In this document: positions 7,736 to 14,463 of the stretch, piece by piece
How positions within the stretch are numbered: position 1 is the first letter of the stretch
Layout of the letters: every line of letters begins with the position of its first letter
Position numbers and translations under genes: made by a program
The notes under the pieces: generated by a model
Database searches by the model: none
Seen by the model: only the letters and a program-made list of their open reading frames with translations
Told to the model about the DNA's origin: nothing
Origin: Thermoproteota archaeon
Lineage (GTDB): Archaea > Thermoproteota > Bathyarchaeia > Bathyarchaeales > Bathycorpusculaceae
Reading direction: 5' to 3'
DNA: 16,790 nt
Assembly (NCBI GenBank): GCA_012511995.1
Contig: JAAZFA010000207.1
Location: 1-16,790 of the forward strand

Positions 7736-8074
7736 GTGTTGGCGCTAATTTCTGCTTATATACTGTGCTACCGCTTGTGAAGGGTTTTTTGGTTGAATAT
7801 CATATCAAGACAGTTTTTTGCTATACGCTTGTTTGTCGATAAGTCATTTGCCGCTTGTGTCTGCACAAAACCACCACTTTAGAATGGTTAAGTATTAGTC
7901 AATAGGGCTGTGGGGTCACAGCCTGTAGCAGCAAAAGCATCTATCGAGAAAAATATGACATACATAACAAGAAACATATCAGCCTATAACATACAATAAT
8001 AGCTTCAGCTGATCCACTAAAACCAACATATTATCTATCGATTGCTGTGTGTATATATGACCATATTACGTAGT
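7736..8074. other. Gene-free stretch with one GC-rich hairpin
   Basis: I find no frame with a recognisable protein here on either strand. Its left end may be further eroded sequence of the propeller pseudogene. The only structure seen is the hairpin at 7906-7923. From about 8050 it becomes the promoter of the 41-residue protein gene. Confidence 0.5.
7906..7923. repeat. Perfect hairpin GGCTGTG-GGGT-CACAGCC
   Basis: A perfect 7-bp stem closes a 4-base loop in otherwise AT-rich gene-free DNA. No T-run follows, so it is not an ordinary terminator. It could belong to an unrecognised RNA or be the end of a lost element. Confidence 0.35.
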
Positions 8075-8075
8075 C

Positions 8076-8083
8076 TTATAAAC
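8076..8083 (+). promoter_or_regulatory. TATA box for the 41-residue protein gene
   Basis: CTTATAAACTAAA lies about 46 bases before the GTG start, which predicts transcription from about 8105 and a short leader containing GGAGG at 8112-8116. A second TATA-like sequence, GTATATATG, lies near 8051-8059. Confidence 0.5.
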
Positions 8084-8128
8084 TAAAACATACCATTTAC
8101 AAAGTCCCAACGGAGGCGAAAAAAACAA

Positions 8129-8254
8129 GTGTTAAGTCGAGATTGCGACGGATGTGAAATGCTTCACATGTGCAGTGAAAGATATCGTAGGGTTGGAAAA
8201 AACGAAAAAGTTTACTGCCCAGACGGTACAGCACACCTAGTCGACCAAAACTAA
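8129..8254 (+). CDS. Small four-Cys protein (41 aa), KVYCPDGTAHLV type
   Basis: The 41-residue frame starts with GTG and reads DCDGCEMLHMC, then a basic stretch, then EKVYCPDGTAHLVDQN. The cysteines (C-x2-C-x5-C and a later C) could hold zinc or another metal. A strong GGAGGCG lies 10 bases before the GTG, and a TATA box sits at the expected distance upstream, so the start is well supported. I recall similar tiny archaeal proteins with a CPDGTAHLV ending, but know no function. T-rich sequence follows the stop at once. It is the first of three same-strand genes that follow the propeller pseudogene. Confidence 0.65.
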   Translation: MLSRDCDGCEMLHMCSERYRRVGKNEKVYCPDGTAHLVDQN

Positions 8255-8263
8255 ATATTTTAA

Positions 8264-8273
8264 TTTTTTATTT
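8264..8273 (+). terminator. T-rich terminator after the 41-residue protein gene
   Basis: TTTTTTATTT lies 10 bases past the TAA stop, within a long AT-only stretch. This is a U-tract of archaeal type. Confidence 0.45.
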
Positions 8274-8389
8274 ATTGCGCAAATAGGAAAATTTTTTGCA
8301 GAAAATAGATGTAATTTTAAGTTAATAAGTGGGAAAGAGAAATACGCGAGAAAGACAAAAATCTAAGAACAACAAACTAACTTGTAAAC

Positions 8390-8929
8390 GTGGAAACAGT
8401 GGATAAACTCGAATATTTGATGTGGAGTCGCAAATATGATAAAGCCTATGGCTGGCAAGCACAACGCGAACGTGAGTTAGGTGCCAAATTTCGAAAGAAT
8501 AAGGCACTCACAGTCAAGGATCTCTCAGCAGTAGTTGAATGGAAATTTAAAGACGAACCAGAAAAATTACAGCGTGTTCAAGAATTAGTAAACCGCAATG
8601 ATGAAGAAAAAGTACAGCGGATAACAAGTCAAACCCTAAGTCTCCCAAACGCAGATGACAACTACCGCATTAACTGTCTAATTGCACTAGAAGGCATAAG
8701 CCCAGTTCTAGCTAGTGTTATCTTAACATTCTTTGACCCACATAAATACGGTATTTTTGATAGATCTATCTGGAAAGGACTATTAGGCAATGTTCCACTT
8801 GGACTCTATACACCTCAAAATTATGTTCGGCTACTAATTTCGCTGCGTAAAACAAGTAAAAAACACGATTTGGACGCAAGAGTCATCGACAAAGCATTAT
8901 ACAAAAAATTCATCGATGGATCCACTTGA
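8390..8929 (+). CDS. Helix-hairpin-helix-like protein, DNA-glycosylase-fold candidate
   Basis: The 179-residue protein has no firm family name. Residues 97-130 (LIALEGISPVLASVILTFF, then DPHKYGIFDRSIWKGL) resemble the helix-hairpin-helix and following helix of HhH-GPD DNA glycosylases, where L-x-G-[VI]-x3-x-A is followed about 20 residues later by an essential Asp; D124 would sit at that place. The lysine used by bifunctional enzymes of the EndoIII type is absent (GISPVLAS), so a monofunctional or non-catalytic DNA-binding role is more likely if the match is real. The rest is helical and charged. The start is GTG at 8390; another GTG three codons later is possible, and neither has a clear ribosome-binding sequence. 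It sits between two small metal-site genes on the same strand. Confidence 0.62.
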   Translation: METVDKLEYLMWSRKYDKAYGWQAQRERELGAKFRKNKALTVKDLSAVVEWKFKDEPEKLQRVQELVNRNDEEKVQRITSQTLSLPNADDNYRINCLIALEGISPVLASVILTFFDPHKYGIFDRSIWKGLLGNVPLGLYTPQNYVRLLISLRKTSKKHDLDARVIDKALYKKFIDGST

Positions 8930-8950
8930 AAGTTCAACTATGATAAATCA

Positions 8951-8957
8951 TATATTT
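8951..8957 (+). promoter_or_regulatory. TATA-like box for the desulforedoxin-like gene
   Basis: CATATATTT about 56 bases before the TTG start would give a leader of about 33 bases containing GGAGGTG. It suggests separate transcription from the preceding gene. Confidence 0.4.
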
Positions 8958-9012
8958 CATCAACACTATTACTTTTTAGAGGTTTTTTAAGCATTTTTTG
9001 GAGGTGGATTTT

Positions 9013-9177
9013 TTGGTTAAAAAAGAGGGCGAAACCTACAAGTGTGATGAATGTGGTCTTGTTATCGAAGTAAGAAGTGGATGTGGGTGTGATGAGTCCT
9101 GCGAATTAGTTTGTTGTCAACAACCTATGACGCAAGTCTCAGAAGAGGAAGAAGCCCAGAAAGCTCCAGAAAAATAA
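9013..9177 (+). CDS. Desulforedoxin-like small iron/zinc protein (54 aa)
   Basis: The frame encodes 54 residues: YKCDECGLVIEV, then CGCDESCELVCCQQPM, and an acidic tail. YxCxxCGxxVEV followed by LVCCxxPM is the layout of desulforedoxin and of the N-terminal domain of desulfoferrodoxin, where two CxxC/CC pairs hold one Fe(SCys)4 centre. The extra cysteines between them (GCGCDESC) are unusual. The start is TTG at 9013, fixed by GGAGGTG at 9000-9006 six bases before it. The superoxide-reducing C-terminal domain of full desulfoferrodoxin is missing, so the likely role is electron transfer or metal binding. Its stop lies 12 bp from the convergent creatininase-family gene. Confidence 0.72.
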   Translation: MVKKEGETYKCDECGLVIEVRSGCGCDESCELVCCQQPMTQVSEEEEAQKAPEK

Positions 9178-9189
9178 GTAAACAAAACA

Positions 9190-9942
9190 CTACTTTGTTT
9201 CAAGTTCCCTTACTAATTTTTCCACTTTTTTAATAATATATTGATTAATTTTTTCCCCATTGATTGCTGAAGCAATTGTTGGGTCACCGTTTACAGCACT
9301 TGGAATAAGCTTCTCAGGATGTGCAATAACCTCAAAACGGGGTAAATTCCAAGTATCAGCTTGTCCCTTGCATTTTATCAAGTTTGGTTGAATCGCCATC
9401 ATCCTTGATGTTTCAAGCGTACCTGCATGCCCATCACCAGCCTTAGCGTATTTAGATATAATTTCTTCTGCAATATCAAAATCAGATAGCACCATGATCC
9501 GTACTTTTCCTGGCGAAATTTCACCATTTTTAATAACAATTTCTTGTGCCGCTAACCGAAGAGCCACCATATGAGAGTTCCCTGCATGCCCACTCATAAC
9601 AATAATGCGGTTAAAGCCGTTACGAATCAATTCTGATAACACGTCAAGGGTAACTCTGTAGAGAGTATCGAACCCTATTGTTAATGTGCCAGGAAAATTG
9701 CGGGTTGCATTACAGATTCCATAACGGAAGGGTGGCGCGACAAGACACCCAGTTTTTTTAGCTACTTCAAAAGCAATATTTTCTGATTGGATACTATCAG
9801 TACATAAAGGCAAATGGTCGCTATGGGCTTCTACGCTGCCTAAGGGAAAAATTACGACGGTACCATTTTTTGCGGCATCAGCTACTTCTTTGCTGCTTAA
9901 CTCATCAAACCAGACCGACGAAGGCTTTTTTGTGTTTGTCAT
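9190..9942 (-). CDS. Creatininase-family metal-dependent amidohydrolase
   Basis: The 250-residue protein matches the creatininase family in length and motifs: FPLGSVEAHSDHLPLCTD (32-49) with metal ligands E38, H40 and D49, SGHAGNSH (117-124) with H119, and GDGHAGTLETS (169-179) with E177. The family cleaves amide or formamide bonds using two metal ions; relatives include creatininase, the archaeal FAPy deformylase ArfB of flavin and F420 synthesis, and MftE. ArfB-like activity is possible but not proved by these motifs. The usual Gly in E-x-H-G is Ser41. The start is ATG at 9942. It lies 41 bp after the Mrr-like gene on the same strand and may be the last gene of that operon, though the looser gap makes this less certain. 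Confidence 0.85.
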   Translation of the reverse strand: MTNTKKPSSVWFDELSSKEVADAAKNGTVVIFPLGSVEAHSDHLPLCTDSIQSENIAFEVAKKTGCLVAPPFRYGICNATRNFPGTLTIGFDTLYRVTLDVLSELIRNGFNRIIVMSGHAGNSHMVALRLAAQEIVIKNGEISPGKVRIMVLSDFDIAEEIISKYAKAGDGHAGTLETSRMMAIQPNLIKCKGQADTWNLPRFEVIAHPEKLIPSAVNGDPTIASAINGEKINQYIIKKVEKLVRELETK

Positions 9943-9983
9943 AGTTGATAGTCAGCGAAACATGTTCTTTTGTTTTTTGGAAT

Positions 9984-10907
9984 TTATTCAAGAAACTGTT
10001 CAAGGTACCGAATAATCAACCCGTAGGCTTTTTCTTCACTAGGGTCAACTCGACCTCTCATCTCGTTAGTAGTGATTAAGACTTCACCTTCATTTTCATT
10101 GACTGGCTCGTTGTATTTTATTCTAAATACACATCGAGCGATTACACCACTTTCAACTTGGAAGGTCAGTAAAGGATACCTTATACCGGGTAAATGCACG
10201 TCATATTTTTGGTCTCCCTTATCTCTAAAAAGAAAAAGTTTCGTTTTTTCAATTTCCCAAAGACTATTTAACAAAGTACCTTTGTAATTTGGGAATTTTG
10301 ACTGTATTTTTTCTGCTCTTGATTTAGCTTCCTGTATTTTATTGTTAAGACATTCAATATCCCAAAGTTCGATTCTCCATTTTTCTGCTTCGACCTTCGC
10401 TTGCTCCGTGAAGTAGGCAGTTGCAATCACAAGTGCTTCTGCACAATCCCCACGAATTTTCTTCATTAGTGATACAATCGACTCTGAGACTCTATGCGTT
10501 CGTGGGCACAACACCGCTTGAACTGCCACCTTATCATCGCCTTTGCAAGCGACTACATCAACGCCCAGGCCCGTGGCAGTCAACATTTCTGATTGGATTT
10601 CAAAGCCTAATTCGCCAAGAAGCCATTTAATGAAGAACCCAAACTCTTCAGGAACTAAACAATCCAAAGGATATGTGTTATTCTTAAGCTGATAAGTTTG
10701 GTCACCTGCTTTTTGGAACAACCTTACAGTTTTCTGTTTTTCTTTCCCTTTGACAATGCTATCGACTTGCTTCTCAATCCTGGCAGCAAGAGCTTCTGCC
10801 TTATCTAGTGGCAACTGCAACTTATCGGCTAAATACCCCGCTAAATCAATGTTAGGATACTGCTCGCAAACCTCTTTTAAAACACCATTAAAATATGCAC
10901 ATTGCAT
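9984..10907 (-). CDS. Mrr-like restriction-endonuclease-fold protein, probably lacking the catalytic Lys
   Basis: The 307-residue protein has an Mrr-like core: EEFGFFIKWLLGELGFE (87-103), GLGVDVVACKGDDKVAVQAV (113-132), and ALVIATAYFTEQAKVEAEKW (158-177) followed by LWD. This matches the order of Mrr_cat domains (FE.FIA.LL..LGY, G-x-G-x-D, VQxK, VTTG-FT..A). D117 fits the conserved Asp, but the QxK position reads Q130-A131-V132, so the catalytic lysine seems to be lost. The core is flanked by two similar segments, LFQKAGDQTYQ..YPL (63-81) and LFRDKGDQKYD..YPL (226-246). The ATG start has GAGGT six bases before it, inside the end of the preceding gene, which indicates translational coupling. 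Its neighbours are a zinc-cluster protein and an SNF2 helicase. It could be a structural or DNA-recognition subunit instead of a nuclease. Confidence 0.65.
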   Translation of the reverse strand: MQCAYFNGVLKEVCEQYPNIDLAGYLADKLQLPLDKAEALAARIEKQVDSIVKGKEKQKTVRLFQKAGDQTYQLKNNTYPLDCLVPEEFGFFIKWLLGELGFEIQSEMLTATGLGVDVVACKGDDKVAVQAVLCPRTHRVSESIVSLMKKIRGDCAEALVIATAYFTEQAKVEAEKWRIELWDIECLNNKIQEAKSRAEKIQSKFPNYKGTLLNSLWEIEKTKLFLFRDKGDQKYDVHLPGIRYPLLTFQVESGVIARCVFRIKYNEPVNENEGEVLITTNEMRGRVDPSEEKAYGLIIRYLEQFLE

Positions 10908-10909
10908 TG

Positions 10910-12274
10910 TTAAACCTCAATCCTTGGTTTGGCATGTTTGGGACACATTTGTCGCTCGAATTCGTCAGTATATGTTAAATTGAGCTTTGAAAAAACTTTT
11001 CCACATACATCACATGTACCATAGTGGTAGATACATATACTAGAATTGTCATGGCTACATTTGAATTCGAGAAGTTTGCTGTGTTTTTTACCACAAACAC
11101 TGCAGATAAAGCCACCGTCACGTTCAATGTACTCACCAAGTTTTTTGTCGAACATAAGGTTAGCTTTTTTGGAGTAACATTTTCCTGAATCCACGGATTG
11201 CCGTATACAATCTCCACAAACATACAATCCATCCTGTGTCGCATAGCCTTCTGTGATAGTAGTATGACAGATGGAACAGGATGTTTCAAGCGGTTTATTG
11301 ATTCCTAAAACAAAGCTGCCTGTTATGGTTGCTCTATTGTCTAAGTGTATTTCAAATTTTAATTTAGTTGTATTGATGACCAGTAGATTGATGAACCTAA
11401 TTGATAGAGATGTTACGTAAGAGTCTTCTTCACGTTTCACAAGTTTCTCATAATTAGACTGCCATTTAACATAATCGAAATCATGCTTTTTTGAAATAAC
11501 TTGTTCTCGACGTTCCCTTCTAAGACGCTTGTCAAAAGCTCGAAGTTTCACTTTCTTCTCTTTACCCAACGATAAATCATATAGCAACACTTTTTCTTGC
11601 AGAACAGTTATCAATTCCTCTTCTACCTTAGTCTTAAGCATGTCAAAGACTTCAGGTTTTAGTTTTGACTTAGTATCCTGAAACTCGATTGCGCTATTCC
11701 TAAAATTATCCTCATTAAATTCTTCACATGAAAAAATGTTACTTTTTTCGTCAATGAGAATACTTATTTGCTCCTCACTTTTTGGTCTTAATTTATTTTG
11801 AAAAACAACAGAATAATAAAATAGAAAGTACTTTGACGTTTCTGATCTGCTGATGTTTACTGATTCAATTTTCCCATAGTTTATCTTATGATAACATGGC
11901 TGCGTTCTGTGACAGATGTGAATTGTTTCTTTATCAGTTGATAACTTGAAACAATTTTGACATTCATATAAGGTGTCTTTAAAGTAGCTTCGAATTAAGG
12001 CTTCCACGTTTTCTTTGGGGTTTATTTGAATTTGACATGGTGCTCCTTTTTCTAGGCATTCTTTGAGAATCTGCTGAAATGCTGGACTACCAACAGTAAT
12101 TAATTGAGCTTTTGTTTGCCTTGCGATAGCCTGTTCATAAGTGTATTCGAATGTTTCACCTGTGTCAGGATAAGTAACTGTTAAGACATTCCCATTTTCA
12201 GTTATTATTCCCTGTTTTGATTTGAAGTATACTTTTACGAATTGCCGGATTTTTTCCTCCAGAGTTGTACTCAA
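10910..12274 (-). CDS. Multi-zinc-cluster partner protein of the SNF2 helicase
   Basis: The 454-residue protein has no named family that I recognise. It contains several zinc-site clusters: YECQNC (C105, C108) with HICHRTQPCYH (C121, C127), CSICH (C333, C336) with CGDC (C353, C356), CSVC (C391, C394) with C406 and C414, and CDVC (C421, C424) with CPKH (C444, H447). The middle (200-330) is charged and partly helical. The N-terminal segment ITVGSPAFQQILKECLEKG (59-77) recalls the GHPL-like element found beyond the core of some RapA-like helicases, which suggests a piece that elsewhere is fused to the helicase. The start is TTG at 12274, overlapping the helicase stop (TTGA) with GAGG 9 bases before it. 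Two bases separate its stop from the Mrr-like ATG. Likely a nucleic-acid-binding or scaffold subunit. Confidence 0.7.
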   Translation of the reverse strand: MSTTLEEKIRQFVKVYFKSKQGIITENGNVLTVTYPDTGETFEYTYEQAIARQTKAQLITVGSPAFQQILKECLEKGAPCQIQINPKENVEALIRSYFKDTLYECQNCFKLSTDKETIHICHRTQPCYHKINYGKIESVNISRSETSKYFLFYYSVVFQNKLRPKSEEQISILIDEKSNIFSCEEFNEDNFRNSAIEFQDTKSKLKPEVFDMLKTKVEEELITVLQEKVLLYDLSLGKEKKVKLRAFDKRLRRERREQVISKKHDFDYVKWQSNYEKLVKREEDSYVTSLSIRFINLLVINTTKLKFEIHLDNRATITGSFVLGINKPLETSCSICHTTITEGYATQDGLYVCGDCIRQSVDSGKCYSKKANLMFDKKLGEYIERDGGFICSVCGKKHSKLLEFKCSHDNSSICIYHYGTCDVCGKVFSKLNLTYTDEFERQMCPKHAKPRIEV

Positions 12275-14247
12275 TCAAGAACGCCTCGGGTGAATTGTTC
12301 AGCCAACTCTTGACTCTGCTTGGATACGTTAAGCTTGTTGGCGAGTTTCTCAAGCTCCTTTCTAAGGTCTAATCGGCTGTTGCTTCTAAGAAGTATTTCA
12401 CCTATGGTTTTTTGTATGTCCTGACTGCCTTCTTTTAGTTCAGCTAACACGGTTTCCATTTTGCCTACGACCATAGTGAACAAATCGATTTTTTGGTAAA
12501 GAACATGTAAGACGTAATCATCGACGGTATCTTTAACGGCTAAATTAAACACAGTAACATCGCGTTCCTGTTTGAAACGGTGGATTCTACCTATGCGTTG
12601 TTCAATCTTCATGGGGTTCCAATGTAAGTCATAGTTAAACATAAGACAACAGTTCTGGAGGTTGAGACCTTCAGCGGCTGTATCGGTAGCAACTAAATAC
12701 TTGATGCCTCCGCTCTTGAAGGCCTCTATGACTGCGTCACGTTCAAGTTGATCCATATCGCCTAAGAAGACGGCTGCTTTACCGAATTTGTCATCGAGCA
12801 TCTCTTTGATTTTTTGAGCCGTTACTTTCCGTAAGCAAAAAATCAAAGCCTGCTCCTTTTGGGTCTCATGAAGAATTCTTCCCAATAATTCCATTTTGGT
12901 ACTCTTAACTTTGTTTGCCATCTCGATTAGTTTGGATGTGATAGCGGCTTCGGTTGGAAATCGCTTTTGCCGTTTTAGCAAAGACTGGATAGAAGCTGCT
13001 GGTGAACTTGAAAAAGACTGTTGTAACGTGATAGCTTGGAATACTAAAATAGCATTACTTTGTGATTTAGAGAATTTCCGGTTAGGATTCTCAGCAACGA
13101 GTGTTTCTATAGTCTTGAAACTATTTTTACTCATTTCCCGAAGATACTCGGTTGCAGCATCGATAAATTCACGCTCAGCGTCATTTGCTTCAAGGGTCCT
13201 AGATTCAACGATGCGTTTAGTAAATGGGATACCTGTTTCTTCTTTTCTAGTACGGCACATCACGGTTTGAAGGTTCTGCCGAAGAGCGTAAGCTTCACTT
13301 TCCCGAACCACACGACTCCTTGAATCTTCAGCGAAACGACTAATAAAAGCTCGTTCGGTATCAAACATCCCGGGTTGAATTAGATCAACGAGGCTGTAGA
13401 GGTCTGTTAATTTGTTACATAGGGGTGTAGCGGTTAATAATAAGAGGTGATTCTTCCGTAATTCAAAGAGGCAATTACGCCCTTTACTGTGCGTATTTCT
13501 AAAAGCATGCGCCTCGTCCACTACAATCAGATCCCATGTTCGTTTAGAGATCTCATCAAACTTTCGCGGTAATAGGGTATGTGAACAAAGAACTCTGTTA
13601 TCTGTCTTAAAGTTAGCTCTTTCATTAGACTTATTTGCGATAAGAAAGTTTTCGCCGAACTTCTCCAACATTTCACTCTTCCACTGTGACAACAAACTCT
13701 TGGGAGTAACAATCAAAATTGAACTAATTTCTCCTCTTAGCAAAAGCTCTTTCATAATAAGACCTGCTTCGATGGTTTTGCCCAAGCCAACTTCATCTGC
13801 AAGAATGGCATTTGCATTCATCTCGTTGATTACTTGAAGGGCGGTTCTAAGTTGAAAATTGTATGGCACTAGTTTGGTACGGATAGAATCAACAGCAATT
13901 AATCGACCAATTTTTGAGGTTCCTCTAAGTTTCCACGCATCAATATTAAGTTGAAACGCTGGGAATGGCTGGAACTTGTTTTTCCTGATTAATTCTTTCA
14001 TGTTGAAAGGGTCGCTGTAAATGCAAGTGAAGAGATGTTTGATTCTTGTGTTTTTCTGGTTCGGTTCTTTGTATTCGCAAACAAATGTTCTTTCCTCCCC
14101 TCTAGGTTGAACTTTGAATTTCTTTTTCTTTGATGTTTTCTTGCCAGAGTTTGTTGTGCCTGACTTCTGTAAATTCTCAAGTTCAATTCTGGCAACGTGG
14201 AGCGCATCATTTTTTATTTGTATATTTTCAGGCAAGGGTATCGCCAA
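12271..14247 (-). CDS. SNF2-family helicase/ATPase, RapA/HepA-like
   Basis: The 658-residue protein has a complete superfamily 2 SNF2 core: ADEVGLGKTIEAG (150-162, Walker A), IVVDEAHAFRN (241-251, Walker B), LLTATPL (270-276), VATDTAAEGLNLQ (519-531) and EQRIGRIHRFKQ (549-560). These match the archaeal and bacterial RapA/HepA group, which translocates on double-stranded DNA or remodels protein-DNA complexes such as stalled RNA polymerase. The first 90 residues are basic and low in complexity (GKKTSKKKKFK near 35-45) and differ from RapA's Tudor-like N-terminus. The start is TTG at 14247; TATAAAAA at 14264-14271 lies so close that the mRNA would be nearly leaderless, and L5 (also a TTG codon) is an alternative. 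It leads the cassette with the zinc-cluster and Mrr-like proteins. Confidence 0.9.
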   Translation of the reverse strand: MAIPLPENIQIKNDALHVARIELENLQKSGTTNSGKKTSKKKKFKVQPRGEERTFVCEYKEPNQKNTRIKHLFTCIYSDPFNMKELIRKNKFQPFPAFQLNIDAWKLRGTSKIGRLIAVDSIRTKLVPYNFQLRTALQVINEMNANAILADEVGLGKTIEAGLIMKELLLRGEISSILIVTPKSLLSQWKSEMLEKFGENFLIANKSNERANFKTDNRVLCSHTLLPRKFDEISKRTWDLIVVDEAHAFRNTHSKGRNCLFELRKNHLLLLTATPLCNKLTDLYSLVDLIQPGMFDTERAFISRFAEDSRSRVVRESEAYALRQNLQTVMCRTRKEETGIPFTKRIVESRTLEANDAEREFIDAATEYLREMSKNSFKTIETLVAENPNRKFSKSQSNAILVFQAITLQQSFSSSPAASIQSLLKRQKRFPTEAAITSKLIEMANKVKSTKMELLGRILHETQKEQALIFCLRKVTAQKIKEMLDDKFGKAAVFLGDMDQLERDAVIEAFKSGGIKYLVATDTAAEGLNLQNCCLMFNYDLHWNPMKIEQRIGRIHRFKQERDVTVFNLAVKDTVDDYVLHVLYQKIDLFTMVVGKMETVLAELKEGSQDIQKTIGEILLRSNSRLDLRKELEKLANKLNVSKQSQELAEQFTRGVLD

Positions 14248-14263
14248 CTACTAACCGTTTAGC

Positions 14264-14271
14264 TATAAAAA
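14264..14271 (-). promoter_or_regulatory. TATA box for the SNF2 helicase operon
   Basis: On the minus strand this reads TTTTTATA, about 17-24 bases before the TTG start. Transcription would begin at or just past the start codon, implying a leaderless mRNA or a start at the TTG four codons further on. Confidence 0.4.
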
Positions 14272-14410
14272 CTTGAAGCGCATCCCTCTAAGTGTTCTTT
14301 GGGGTTATACATGACAACACCTATTGTTTTCGGAAAACTCGAGCGATACTTGAGTGTATTTTTTTGAATTTGAACACTCGATTTCCCGAGCAAGCACCGA
14401 TTCTGAACCG

Positions 14411-14420
14411 TATAGTTTAA
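14411..14420 (+). promoter_or_regulatory. TATA-like box for the pyruvate kinase gene
   Basis: TATAGTTTAA lies about 50 bases before the TTG start, giving a leader of about 25 bases that contains GGTGAT at 14455-14460. Confidence 0.35.
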
Positions 14421-14463
14421 TTCCTAAGAATGATTCTTTATGGAATAGGCACTTGGTGATTTC

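Noticed and set aside
12896..13270. A 124-codon plus-strand open frame inside the helicase gene
   Set aside because: It is fully antisense to conserved SNF2 sequence, has no recognisable motif and no expression signals.
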